Below, one piece after another: positions 35,066-44,318 of a stretch of 64,000 nucleotides of DNA (the stretch's first letter is position 1; the number at the start of each line of letters is the position of its first letter). The stretch is from Enterococcaceae bacterium OF42-14pH9A. Lineage in GTDB: Bacteria; Bacillota; Bacilli; Lactobacillales; Enterococcaceae. The notes below the pieces were generated by a model that saw nothing but the letters and a program-made list of their open reading frames with translations, searched no databases and was not told where the DNA came from. The stretch spans positions 1,249,338-1,313,337 of the forward strand of contig JAQEYU010000001.1 of assembly GCA_027692465.1 (NCBI GenBank), read 5' to 3'. A program made the translations under genes and the position numbers.

Positions 35066-36400
35066 TTATTTGATTGGTAATCTGATGCGGAAAATGACAC
35101 CTTGGGGCTGCCAGTCGTGGACGGTGATGCGGCCTTTGTGAGCCGTGACAATCTGCTTGGCGATGGCAAGTCCTAAACCGTAGCCGCCGGTTTCTTTGCC
35201 GCGGGCCGGATCGGTCCGATGAAAACGTTCGAAAATCTGTTTTTTCTCATTGTCCGGAATCGAAGGACCGGAATTTTTGACTTCCAAAAGCCAGGTGTCA
35301 CCGCCGGAGATTTCCGACTGCAGTAGGATTTTATCACCGGTGACGGTATATTTCAGCGCATTGTCTAAAAGAATCACCAGCAGCTGATGAATTCTGCGTT
35401 CATCAGCGGTCACCGGCTGCTTGGCAAAATTTTCTACCAGCAGATGTTTACCGTCCAGCTGAGCAATCTCTTCAAAAGGTTTGACCAGCTGCCGGATAAA
35501 TTCGTCTGGTGCGAAAGGTTGTTTGTCCAGGACCTCTTCGTTGGCATCGCTGCGGGCAATGGTCAAAAGATCGGTGGTCAGGCTGTTCAGCCGCCGGGTC
35601 TCATTTAGCGCCTGGGCGATACTTGCGGATTCCTCCAGGATTGTACGGTTGGGTTTGGTGAACAAACGCTGCAGCGAATTCTGGATGATTGTCAGCGGAG
35701 TCCGCAGCTCGTGGGAAGCATTTTCGACAAATTCCTGCTGCTTTTGCCAAGCGGCTAAAATGGGTTTCATATTCTGCTTGGAAATGAAATAACTGATGGC
35801 AATCGATAACAGCCAAAAAATTACCATACATAAAATCAGGATCGTTCGAAAAGTATTCATCGCTTCGACAATCTGATCGGTGTTTTCCAAAAACTGAACG
35901 TAGGCGATCTCTTCTTGAGCTGAATCAAGTAAGGGAATCGTAATCGAATGGAAGGTCAATTTGGCAGTGGCGCTTTCGCTGCCGGCAACTTCAAGCGGGA
36001 TAACGGTGTTCAATTTCCCGATATCCAGCTTCAGGTTTTGCAGTTCATTGAAGCGGCCACCCAGGACCTCTTTATTCAGCACCTTCCCGTCAGCCGACCA
36101 TAAGATGACTTGGGAATTAAACCGATTGTTAGGTCCGTCGTCTGATTGTGATTTGGGCGGGCGGGGTAGTGATACAGAAGAATCCAAAAAGGGATTGCCT
36201 GCTTGATAACGGTCAATCTCGATTTTGATCCGATCCTGATTTTCCGCCATCTGCCTTAAAGAATCATCGGTCTGGCGGTAAGCAGAACTCTGTAAAAGCT
36301 GCAGTATGATAAATCCCAACGCCAGAAAAATCGCCGCAAAAGCTGCCAGGTTCAGTAAAAAGAAACGCAGCCGCTGTTTTCGTGACAGTTCATTAGTCAA
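35066..36400 (-). CDS. ciaH: Sensor histidine kinase, CiaH-like
   Basis: 444 residues. TM1 about 12-36, extracytoplasmic region about 37-185, TM2 about 186-206, then the dimerisation domain with phosphorylated His230 in ENASHELRTPLT and an HATPase domain (DNALKYT, GGYGLGLAIAKQ). Start is a TTG at 36400, supported by AAGGAGG. Located 60 bases after the response regulator; together they look like streptococcal CiaRH, which governs envelope stress. A predicted CiaR box lies upstream of the neighbouring VTC operon. The homology call is by overall appearance, not alignment. Confidence 0.78.
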   Translation of the reverse strand: MTNELSRKQRLRFFLLNLAAFAAIFLALGFIILQLLQSSAYRQTDDSLRQMAENQDRIKIEIDRYQAGNPFLDSSVSLPRPPKSQSDDGPNNRFNSQVILWSADGKVLNKEVLGGRFNELQNLKLDIGKLNTVIPLEVAGSESATAKLTFHSITIPLLDSAQEEIAYVQFLENTDQIVEAMNTFRTILILCMVIFWLLSIAISYFISKQNMKPILAAWQKQQEFVENASHELRTPLTIIQNSLQRLFTKPNRTILEESASIAQALNETRRLNSLTTDLLTIARSDANEEVLDKQPFAPDEFIRQLVKPFEEIAQLDGKHLLVENFAKQPVTADERRIHQLLVILLDNALKYTVTGDKILLQSEISGGDTWLLEVKNSGPSIPDNEKKQIFERFHRTDPARGKETGGYGLGLAIAKQIVTAHKGRITVHDWQPQGVIFRIRLPIK

Positions 36401-36460
36401 ATGTATTCCTCCTTCGAGAGCCGGCCGTGTAAAGCAGACGGCACTTAGAACGTCAAAATA

Positions 36461-37138
36461 TCACTCAAGACTTTCCAATAAATAGCCGACATTCCGCAAA
36501 GTTTTAAACTGTTTGTCCACACCGCTGGGCTTTAAATGTTTTCGCAGATGGCTCATATAAACTTCGACAACCGTCAGTGTAGTCTCGGAATCAAATCCCC
36601 AGATCCGATCGAAAATCTGTTCTTTGGTGATGATCACATCTTTGTTTTGGATAAAGTAGACCAAAAGCTCGAATTCCTTTCCCTGAATGGGCAGTGGTGC
36701 ATCTTGCCAGGTCACTTCATTTTTGGATAGATTGCAGGTAAGGGGGCCAAATGTCAGTGTGTTTTCATTGTATAGGCCCAACGAGCGTTTTAAGAGTGCT
36801 TTTACCCGCAAAGTCAGCTCTTCGCGGTAAAAAGGTTTGGTCAGGTAGTCATCGGCCCCTTTTTGAAAGCCGGTGACTTTGTCTTCCAGCCCGTCCTTGG
36901 CAGTCAGGATCAAAACCGGCGTCTGAATATTTTGAGCCCGCAATTCTGCCAAAACTTGATACCCGTTTTTTTCCGGCAGCATCAGATCCAGCAAGATCAG
37001 GTCATACACACCGGTCTCTGCTTCAAATAAGCCTTCCTCGCCGTCATAAGCTTGGGTGATTTCCCCGATTGGCTCCAAGATTTCCTTGATGTCCTCAGAA
37101 AGGGTCCGTTCATCTTCCACTATTAATAGTTTGATCAT
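36461..37138 (-). CDS. ciaR: OmpR-type response regulator, CiaR-like
   Basis: 225 residues. Receiver domain 1-115 with phospho-acceptor Asp51 (LILLDLMLP), Thr79-region LTAKDG and Lys101-region YLTKPF, then an OmpR/PhoB winged helix (about 128-222). ATG 37138 is preferred over the upstream GTG at 37147, which itself forms part of the GAGGTG ribosome site. In streptococci CiaR binds TTTAAG-N5-TTTAAG direct repeats; one such site lies at 37393-37409, on the other side of the intergenic space. Confidence 0.8.
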   Translation of the reverse strand: MIKLLIVEDERTLSEDIKEILEPIGEITQAYDGEEGLFEAETGVYDLILLDLMLPEKNGYQVLAELRAQNIQTPVLILTAKDGLEDKVTGFQKGADDYLTKPFYREELTLRVKALLKRSLGLYNENTLTFGPLTCNLSKNEVTWQDAPLPIQGKEFELLVYFIQNKDVIITKEQIFDRIWGFDSETTLTVVEVYMSHLRKHLKPSGVDKQFKTLRNVGYLLESLE

Positions 37139-37158
37139 TTTTTTCACCTCGTCTTGCC

Positions 37159-37174
37159 GCAGCAGATCTGCTGC
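37159..37174. promoter_or_regulatory. Perfect 16-bp palindrome in the ciaR leader
   Basis: GCAGCAGATCTGCTGC reads the same on both strands and lies 21 bases before the ciaR start, within the transcribed leader (a TGGTAAAAT extended -10 lies at 37198-37190 on the minus strand). It could be an operator or an mRNA hairpin. Confidence 0.4.
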
Positions 37175-37229
37175 AACTCTTCTGCATCCATTTTACCATT
37201 GTTGGCATAAGAACAGCTTAAACCGGGCA

Positions 37230-37370
37230 GTGTATATCTGAAAATACCAACGGCAGCTGTTTCAGTCCTGCTTACGACAAGCGGTACTGTCAATAGGCAG
37301 CTTGAGTCCCGCATGTGCTGTGCTAGTCTCCTTAATTTTCCCAGCAAGCTGTGCTCCGCCGACTTTTTCC
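37230..37370 (+). repeat. Interspersed repeat copy E (degenerate)
   Basis: Starts TGTATATCTGAAAATACCAA and CGGCAGCTGTTTCAGTCCTG, collinear with copy A (GTGTCTGAAAACTCCAATGG...). The right end is diverged, so the end coordinate is approximate. Confidence 0.45.
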
Positions 37371-37392
37371 AGCCTATCTCGGTTTTTTTGCA

Positions 37393-37425
37393 GTTAAGTA
37401 GCGCTTAAGGAAGTCTTGTTAAAGT
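37393..37425 (+). promoter_or_regulatory. CiaR-type direct repeat and -10 of the VTC operon promoter
   Basis: GTTAAG (37393-37398), five bases, CTTAAG (37404-37409), ten bases, TAAAGT (37420-37425). This is the exact geometry of CiaR-activated promoters in streptococci (NTTAAG-N5-NTTAAG about ten bases before the -10, replacing a -35). The presumed CiaR gene is the divergent neighbour. Binding itself is an inference. Confidence 0.72.
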
Positions 37426-37533
37426 CGTCCATATCAAAGAATCGCTGCCCTGTGATCAGCTGGTCGCAGCAATGAAGCGGCTAGTTTTATTGGGAGCGGC
37501 GGAAGCTCAAAGTAACTGTAAGGAGGAAACAAG

Positions 37534-38373
37534 ATGAAACTCAAAAAGGCGTTCGAACGCAAGGAAACTAAGTACACGATGGACGAGCCGACGTTTCGCG
37601 CTTTTCAGGCCGAACTGGCTGAGTGGCTGCAGGTGGATGAGTATGGAATGCATACGATTATGTCCTTGTATTTTGACACACCGGATTTTCAGATGATCCG
37701 CCATTCGATGGAAAAGCCGGCTTACAAAGAAAAATTCCGGATTCGCAGCTACGGCGTTCCTACAATGGCGGACACAGTCTTCTTGGAAAGCAAAAAGAAG
37801 ATTGCCGGCATCGTTTATAAGCGGCGGATCCCGGTCAAGTATCAAAGCTGTTGCGAGTGGTTGGCGGGCACCGGGGATTTTCCCGGCAATACTGAGGCGC
37901 CCCAGATCACGAGAGAATTGCAGTGGCTGTTGGCGCAATATCCACAGATAGCGCCACAGGTGATGATCGCTTATGATCGCCTGTCCTATTTTTACGAGGC
38001 GGATCCGGGGTTTCGAGTGACCTTCGATCAAAGGATTCGTTATCGCCGGGAAAATCTGGATTTGCAGGCCGGCAGTGCCGGTAGCCCGGTGGCACCGGAA
38101 ACTGCAGTTTTGATGGAGGTCAAAGCGCTGGGGGCCTATCCGTTGTGGTTTGCTCAATTATTGACGAAATACCGACTCCATAAAAGCAGCTTTTCCAAAT
38201 TCGCACTGACCTATCGCCGGCATTTAGCAAACCAGCAGGCCCCGATCGATCGTCTGAAGGCGGAAAAGGGCACTGCAGGAAGTGTCTTTGCAGAGACCGG
38301 ATTCGCAGCCGGCACCAAAACAGCCGCCGGTTCTCGGCGCGCTTCGTACGTTCGGAGCAGCCGAACAGTCTGA
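37534..38373 (+). CDS. VTC-domain (polyphosphate polymerase-like) protein
   Basis: 279 residues. The opening AFERKETKYTM, then SLYFDT, YKEKFRIRSYG, VFLESKKKIAGIVYKRRI and a C-terminal VLMEVKALGAYP form the tunnel-fold residues (basic Lys/Arg strands and Glu ligands) of VTC/CYTH-type domains. In yeast Vtc4 this domain makes polyphosphate from ATP; in bacteria it is often paired with DUF4956, as here. TAAGGAGGAA precedes the ATG. The region after about residue 235 is low in conservation. Enzyme activity in bacteria of this type is unproven. Confidence 0.82.
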   Translation: MKLKKAFERKETKYTMDEPTFRAFQAELAEWLQVDEYGMHTIMSLYFDTPDFQMIRHSMEKPAYKEKFRIRSYGVPTMADTVFLESKKKIAGIVYKRRIPVKYQSCCEWLAGTGDFPGNTEAPQITRELQWLLAQYPQIAPQVMIAYDRLSYFYEADPGFRVTFDQRIRYRRENLDLQAGSAGSPVAPETAVLMEVKALGAYPLWFAQLLTKYRLHKSSFSKFALTYRRHLANQQAPIDRLKAEKGTAGSVFAETGFAAGTKTAAGSRRASYVRSSRTV

Positions 38374-38392
38374 TAAAAAAGGAGGCAACAAG

Positions 38393-39070
38393 ATGTTGGA
38401 AAGTTTATATACCGCCGGGACAGAGACGCTGGACTGGCCGCAATTGCTTATTTGTATGATGGTTTCATTGGCTATGGGAGTACTGGTGGCGGCGATGCAC
38501 ATGTATCGCAACAGCTACTCGAAAAATTTCATCGTAACGTTGGCGATTTTACCGCTGCTGGTGCAGTCGGTGATTATGCTGGTGAACGGTAATCTGGGGA
38601 CGGGGGTCGCCGTGTTGGGCGCATTCAGCTTAATCAGATTTCGTTCGGTTCCCGGCGGTTCTCGTGAAATCACCAGTATTTTCTGGGCGATGGCCGTTGG
38701 TTTAGCCACCGGAATGGGATACGCCGGCTATATCGTGATTTTTTCATTGATCGTCGCTTGTGCGCTGTTGGTATTGTACCGGACCCCCTTTGCGGAAAAG
38801 GCGAAGACTGCCGAACGGGAGTTGAAAGTCACAATCCCGGAAGATCTGGACTACCCTCATCTGTTTGATGATTTGTTTTCAGTGTTTACCCACAGCGCCA
38901 AGCTGGAATCGGTCCGCACCACTACAATGGGCAGTGTGTATGAGCTGCGTTATCACTTGGTTTTGAAGGATTCCGAACAGGAAAAGGCGCTGGTAGATGA
39001 AGTGCGGGTGCGAAATGGCAATCTGCCGGTAGTCCTGGGAAAAGCAGCAACCACGAAAGATGAACTCTGA
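38393..39070 (+). CDS. DUF4956 membrane protein
   Basis: 225 residues. Membrane segments at about 20-40, 48-66, 72-95 and 108-135 with the conserved GAFSLIRFRSVPGGSREI loop between, then a soluble C-terminal domain (about 145-225) that may bind a ligand. DUF4956 regularly accompanies VTC-domain proteins and beta-helix or CotH proteins; role unknown, possibly a membrane partner. Start ATG 38393 with AAAAGGAGG; 37 upstream in-frame residues overlap the VTC gene without a site. Confidence 0.82.
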   Translation: MLESLYTAGTETLDWPQLLICMMVSLAMGVLVAAMHMYRNSYSKNFIVTLAILPLLVQSVIMLVNGNLGTGVAVLGAFSLIRFRSVPGGSREITSIFWAMAVGLATGMGYAGYIVIFSLIVACALLVLYRTPFAEKAKTAERELKVTIPEDLDYPHLFDDLFSVFTHSAKLESVRTTTMGSVYELRYHLVLKDSEQEKALVDEVRVRNGNLPVVLGKAATTKDEL

Positions 39071-39206
39071 GTCCGGCTCGACTTGAAGCAGAGGAAATGG
39101 TGCACCGCCACAGATTGATAAGCGGGAATTTGAAAGACGCCGCTTCTGGAAAACATGAAGCTTCCAGCATGAGCGAATCACTGTGGCAGATAGAAAGGAA
39201 GATTCC

Positions 39207-41119
39207 ATGAAATTACGAAAGCTGATGAGTTCGCTGCTGCTGACAGCTGCAGTGCTAAGCGCCTGCAGTCAGCAGCAGAACACGACTGCTGTTTCAAAGA
39301 GCAGCGAGACTGCTTCTGAAAATACAACAAATACCGATAGCGATGGAAGTCAAACCAGTTTAGCGACAACGGCAGATTCCGAGACCGAGACGACTACGCT
39401 GGCCGACTATTACGGTAGTTATGATGAGGACGACTTGACGTACGACTATGAGGCGGACAAGGCAGTGACTATTATACTTTCTGAAACCAGCCAAGTGGCC
39501 GGCAGCGGTGCGACGGTCAGCGGTGATACCGTGACCATCACCAAAGCCGGGACCTATGTAGTCAAAGGAACGTTGAGCCAAGGCCAGCTAGTAGTAAAAG
39601 CTGCTAAAAGCGCTCTGGTCCGAATCATTTTGGCAGGAGCTGAGATCACCAACCAAAACGGACCGGCAATCGAGATCCAACAAGCGGACAAGGTGGTCAC
39701 TACCTTAGCAGCCGGTACGGAAAATAAACTGTCGGATGGTACTGATTATCAACTGGCAAGCGGGGAAACAGAGCCGGACGCAGCCTTTTACAGTAAAGCA
39801 GATCTGACGATTAACGGCAGCGGCACGCTGAAAATCAACGGTAATTATAACAATGGCATCAGAGGAAAGGACGATTTGGTGCTGGTGAGCGGCACCTATG
39901 AGATTACCGCTAAAAACAACGGTATCAAAGGTAAAGACAGTGTTTCGATCCGTGGGGGGAGCTACAAGATTACAACCGCAGAAGGGGATGGGATTCAGGC
40001 GAACAATGCAGAAGATACAGAAAAAGGCTGGGTCGCCATCGATGGCGGCAGCTATGAAATCACGAGCGGGCGTGACGGTATTCAGGCTGAGACGGGTTTA
40101 AAACTGCAGAACAGCCAACTGACGATCCAAACGGCAGCGGGTGCTGACAGCAGCGGGTTGGACGCTTCCGAAAGCTACAAGGGGCTTAAAGCCGGCACTG
40201 AACTGTTAGTCACAAGCGGTACTCTTGCTGTCAATAGTGCCGACGACAGTCTGCATGCGAACCAGACTGTTACGATTGACGGCGGGACTTTACAACTGGC
40301 AAGTGGCGACGATGGTATCCATGCCGATGAAAAATTGACCGTCAATGATGGAAAAATCACCGTTTCCCAATCCTATGAAGGGCTGGAAGCTGCCGAATTG
40401 TACTTTAACGGCGGGACAGTAGCTGTCACTGCCACTGATGATGGTATCAACGCCGGTGGTGGCAGTGATACGGATCAAGCAAGCGGGAATTTCGGTGCTG
40501 ACAGCTTCGGCGGCGGACGGGCGGCGATCAAGCAGATGACAGCAAGCTTATCGAGATCAACGGTGGAATGATCGCAGTTGATGCGGAAGGGGACGGCGTG
40601 GACAGTAACGGCAACATTACTATGAAGGGTGGGACACTGCTGATTAACGGTCCTACCACCGGCGGCAACGGGGCCTTGGATTATAACGGCAGCTTTGTAT
40701 TGTCCGGCGGTGTTCTGATGGCAGCGGGCAGCAGCGGCATGGCCCAAAATGTCAGTGATACTTCGACACAAACCGCTGTGGGAATCACTTTTGATACCCC
40801 GCAAGCTGCCGACACCGTGATTTCTTTGACAGACCAATCCGGGGAGTTACTGGCGGCTTTCCGTTCAGCAAAGACGTTTCAGAACTTGGTGATCAGCACT
40901 CCTGACTTGAAACAAGGAGAAACTGTTGTCCTTGCCAGTGGGGGGACGGTGGCGGGCTTGACCGCATTTGGCAACAGTACTGATGAGACCACGGTGGCAG
41001 AGGCTGCTGAACTGGGACAGCTGACCTTGAGTGATACGGTCAATAATCTTTCCCAATCAGGGGCAGCTGTCAGCAGTGGAGCAGGTATGGGCGGCGGTCC
41101 CGGCGGCGGGATGCGTTAA
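39207..41119 (+). pseudogene. Beta-helix, carbohydrate-binding-type lipoprotein (Cthe_2159-like) with a frameshift
   Basis: Lipoprotein signal with lipobox LSAC (Cys20), a Ser/Thr-rich spacer, and many short GGxYxI / DGIxA repeats (KGKDSVSIRGGSYKIT, GDGIQANN, DDGIHADEKL) of a right-handed beta-helix. Frame 1 ends at 40571, but the same repeat pattern continues without a break in another frame, with GGDQADDSK...IEINGG leading into MIAVDAEGDGVDSNGN, and runs to 41119. The frames join if one G is added at about 40518-40522 (cggacgggcggcg). So this is either a one-base deletion mutant or a sequencing error; restored length is about 637 residues with a Gly/Met-rich C-terminus (GAGMGGGPGGGMR). Confidence 0.8.
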
Positions 41120-41231
41120 TGCCCAGCGGTTAAGCTGTCTTTAAGCCACAGAAAATAAAATGATGCTATGAAAGTCAGAAAGCGTTGTCGCTAAACAGTG
41201 ACAACGACTTAGCTGTGAAGGAGAAACGAGT

Positions 41232-42767
41232 ATGAACTTTATCAAACGTGCATTGCAGAGTTTATGGGCCAAAAAGGGGCGCAGTCTGATCTTGATTGGT
41301 GTCTTTTCGGCGATTTTGATCTTTGTGTTAGCAGGGTTGACCATCCGCAGTGCGGCTGATTCTGCGACTGAGAATGCCAAAAAAAGTGTTGGTGCGACCG
41401 TCACATTGAGTGCCAATCGGCAAAACATGTTCAACCGCGATCAGGACAGTGACAGCGGCGAAGATTCCCGGCCGGATCCCGGCAGTTTCCAGATGACACC
41501 GGTAAATCTCGCCGATGCTGAAAAGATTGCGGCACTCTCAGGTGTGAAATCTTATTCTTTTGAAGTCAGCACGTCTGCTGCCAAAGGTGACGACATCGAG
41601 CCCATTTCCAGTGAGGAGGAAGATGACAGTACCGAAGCCTCTGACGACTCCCAAGCAAGCCAACAAATGGGTGGTTTTGGCGGTATGGGCATGGGTGGCG
41701 ACAATCCGGGCGGCATGGACATGGGGGATTTCCAGATCACCGGTGTCTCTGCCAGTGCCGACTACAGCACATTTTCCAATGGAACGGCTAAAATAACAGC
41801 GGGAGAAGCATTGACGGCTGAAGATGAAGGAACCGATAATGTTTTGATAGAGTCAGCGTTAGCAGAAGCCAATGACTTGTCTGTCGGTGAGAGCTTCACT
41901 TTGAAAGATGCCGATGACAAAGACGTCAAAGTTACGATCAAAGGAATTTATGAAACGTCTGATGCCGGTACATCAATGGGAATGAGATTCAGCTTTATGA
42001 ATCCGGCCAATACAATTTTTTCTTCTTACACACTGGCAAACACGCTGAAAGGTGAAGCTGCGGATGCTGAAACGATTGATTCGGCAGTCTACAATCTATC
42101 CGATCCTAATGAGATGGATTCTTTTGTGGCTGCTGCCGAAAAATTGATTGATACGGATTCTTTCAGCTTGCAGACCAATGACCAAATGTACCAGCAGATG
42201 TTGTCACCCTTGAACAATGTGTCCAGTTTTGCGAAAAATATCGTTATTTTAGTCGCTGCGGCCGGCGTCATCATTTTAACATTGATTGTGATGATGCTGA
42301 TCCGTGAGCGCAAATATGAAATCGGCGTACTTTTGTCGCTGGGTGAAGCCCGCAGCAAAGTCGTTTTACAATTTTTCACTGAAGTTGTCGTCTGCATGAT
42401 TTTTGCCTTGGGAATTGCTGCTGTTAGCGGCAATCTGGTAGGAAATGCTGTGGGTCAGCAACTGCTGGATCAGCAGACGGAAACCACCACTGCCGATGCC
42501 GCTCAACAAGGACCTGGCGGCGGTGAGATGCCAAGTGGCGGCGGGGAACGTCCTTCCGGTGGGATGTCCATGGCCGGTGGCAGAGGCGGCATGAACTTTG
42601 GCAGTGCCTTTAGTCAGACAGAAGAAATCAAAAACTTGGATATTACCGTTTCAGCACAGCAAATTGCCGCTTTGGCAGGAATTGGTATCGGGATCAGCCT
42701 ACTCTCTATTTTGTTGTCCTCAGTAGGGATCTTGCGGTTGAATCCGAAGAAAATCCTGATTTCTTAA
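41232..42767 (+). CDS. ABC transporter permease, MacB/FtsX type, with Gly/Met-rich inserts
   Basis: 511 residues. N-terminal TM at about 18-38, a large extracytoplasmic MacB-PCD domain (about 40-330), then three TMs (about 337-359, 380-405, 475-500). Two unusual low-complexity Gly/Met/Pro stretches occur at about 140-168 (GGFGGMGMGGDNPGGMDMG) and 425-460 (GPGGGEMPSGGGERPSGG). GAAGGAGAAACG precedes the ATG. Paired with the ATPase that follows. MacB-type systems move or release envelope molecules rather than import nutrients; the adjacent lipoprotein has a similar Gly/Met tail. Confidence 0.85.
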   Translation: MNFIKRALQSLWAKKGRSLILIGVFSAILIFVLAGLTIRSAADSATENAKKSVGATVTLSANRQNMFNRDQDSDSGEDSRPDPGSFQMTPVNLADAEKIAALSGVKSYSFEVSTSAAKGDDIEPISSEEEDDSTEASDDSQASQQMGGFGGMGMGGDNPGGMDMGDFQITGVSASADYSTFSNGTAKITAGEALTAEDEGTDNVLIESALAEANDLSVGESFTLKDADDKDVKVTIKGIYETSDAGTSMGMRFSFMNPANTIFSSYTLANTLKGEAADAETIDSAVYNLSDPNEMDSFVAAAEKLIDTDSFSLQTNDQMYQQMLSPLNNVSSFAKNIVILVAAAGVIILTLIVMMLIRERKYEIGVLLSLGEARSKVVLQFFTEVVVCMIFALGIAAVSGNLVGNAVGQQLLDQQTETTTADAAQQGPGGGEMPSGGGERPSGGMSMAGGRGGMNFGSAFSQTEEIKNLDITVSAQQIAALAGIGIGISLLSILLSSVGILRLNPKKILIS

Positions 42768-42884
42768 GTTTATTGAGCAGTGTTTTTAGGAATCTCCCAC
42801 TTCAAATTTCGGCAGAAGTTAAGTGGGGGCAGTTCAATGATGCTAGCGTTGACATTGATTCTATACAGGAAATGAGGAAGGTAA

Positions 42885-43547
42885 ATGACATTAACTACCA
42901 AAAATCTGGGGTACTGGTACGGACCGGAAGCCCCTTTATTCCAACATATCAATCTGACCTTTGAGCCGGGAAAAATCTATGCCATACTGGGTTCCAGCGG
43001 TTCCGGCAAAACGACTTTTCTGTCGTTAATCGCCGGATTGGATACTCCAAAAGAAGGGGACATCGAGTATAACGACGCCTCCTTGAAAAAAATCGGGTTA
43101 CGGGAATATCGCCGCAAAGATGTTTCAATCGTTTTTCAGGCCTACAACCTGCTGCCTTATATGTCGGCACTGGACAATGTCGTCTGTGCCATGAAAATTG
43201 CCGGCACTCAGCAGGCCGACCCTAAAGCTTACGCCTTGGGAAATCTGGAAAAGTTGGGCCTCACAGAAGACCTGGCTAAAAAGAAGGTCACTCAGCTTTC
43301 CGGCGGGCAGCAGCAAAGGGTCGCCATCGCCAGGGCCCTATGCTGTGATCACGATTTGATCGTAGCGGATGAACCCACCGGGAATCTGGATGCAGCTACT
43401 TCTGCGGATATCGTTAAGCTGTTTCAAGAAATCGCCCATGAACAGAAAAAATGTATCATCCTGGTCACTCACGAACAAGATGTCGCCGTTGCCTGTGATG
43501 TTGTCTACGAGCTGAAGGACAAAGATTTTCAGATCCGTGCTTCTTGA
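42885..43547 (+). CDS. ABC transporter ATPase, MacB/LolD type
   Basis: 220 residues. Walker A GSSGSGKTTF (residues 35-44), Q loop FQAYNLLP, signature LSGGQQQRVAIARAL, Walker B LIVADEPTGNLD and switch His in ILVTHEQDVA. Energises the permease upstream. The gap of 117 bases from the permease holds no clear terminator, and a GAGGAAGG site precedes the ATG. Confidence 0.93.
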   Translation: MTLTTKNLGYWYGPEAPLFQHINLTFEPGKIYAILGSSGSGKTTFLSLIAGLDTPKEGDIEYNDASLKKIGLREYRRKDVSIVFQAYNLLPYMSALDNVVCAMKIAGTQQADPKAYALGNLEKLGLTEDLAKKKVTQLSGGQQQRVAIARALCCDHDLIVADEPTGNLDAATSADIVKLFQEIAHEQKKCIILVTHEQDVAVACDVVYELKDKDFQIRAS

Positions 43548-43600
43548 GCTGGCAGATCAGGTAACTTCAGTAGGATTAGCTGTTTCGTTTAAAATAAAAA

Positions 43601-43652
43601 ATCGGTTTGAACGGCCCTTAAAAAGCAGGCGGCTGTTCAAACCGGTTTTTTG
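43601..43652 (+). terminator. Terminator of the VTC/ABC operon
   Basis: ATCGGTTTGAACGGCC pairs with GGCTGTTCAAACCGGT (one mismatch), followed by six T residues. Confidence 0.9.
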
Positions 43653-43814
43653 CAGTAGACAGAAATGCAGGGAGCAAGGGTGTAAGGAGCGGTATGGCCG
43701 GCAGGGATTTTTCAAGTAGAGAAATGCTAATGGCTAAGGGAAAACGATCTGCTGCCGGATTTTTCTGCTAAAATAAAGACAGTAAACGTCTTTAAAGACA
43801 GAAGGGAATGCGCC

Positions 43815-44267
43815 ATGCGATTTATTATTGACGGTGACGGTTCACCGGTGAAAAATGAAGTTATCCAACTGGCGCGGCAGTTTCAGCTGCCGGTGGTGAT
43901 TGTCACCAGCGTCGATCATTTCACAAATAAAGACTATCCGGCTCACGTCAGTTTCATCTATGTGGACAAAGGCGCTGATCGGGCGGATTACCGCATTGTC
44001 AAAGAGATTCAACCCGGGGATTGGGTGATCACACAGGATTACGGGTTGGCTTCTTTGGTATTGGGCAAACAGGCCCGGGTTTTTCACCACAGCGGCAAAG
44101 AATACACTGCTGCCAATATCGACGAGCTGCTGACCCAGCGCTTCATGGGAGCTCAGCTGCGCAAGGCCGGAAAACGCACTAAAGGTCCCAAACCCTTTAC
44201 GGCCCAGGACCGAGAGCAGTTTACTCAGATGATGACGGCGTGGTTAAAAGAAGCGGCTGACGCCTAA
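43815..44267 (+). CDS. UPF0178 / DUF188 (YaiI/YqxD) protein
   Basis: 150 residues. IDGDGSPVKNEVI at the N-terminus, the central DKGADRADYRIV and GDWVITQDYGLA, and the C-terminal MGAQLRKAGKRTKGPKPFTAQDREQF are the conserved blocks of DUF188, a PIN-like fold of unknown function found throughout bacteria. AGAAGGGAA precedes the ATG. Monocistronic. Confidence 0.9.
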   Translation: MRFIIDGDGSPVKNEVIQLARQFQLPVVIVTSVDHFTNKDYPAHVSFIYVDKGADRADYRIVKEIQPGDWVITQDYGLASLVLGKQARVFHHSGKEYTAANIDELLTQRFMGAQLRKAGKRTKGPKPFTAQDREQFTQMMTAWLKEAADA

Positions 44268-44268
44268 T

Positions 44269-44318
44269 AAAAAAGCAGCTCCGACTACAACTGGCCAGTG
44301 TAGCGGAGCTGCTTTTTT
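44269..44318. terminator. Bidirectional terminator between the DUF188 gene and rnfB
   Basis: AAAAAAGCAGCTCCGACTAC pairs with GTAGCGGAGCTGCTTTTTT (one mismatch); T runs on both strands serve the convergent genes. Confidence 0.92.

Noticed and set aside
40500-40580. Programmed frameshift in the beta-helix lipoprotein
   Set aside because: No slippery heptamer or downstream hairpin stands out; a plain one-base deletion or sequencing error explains the data more simply.
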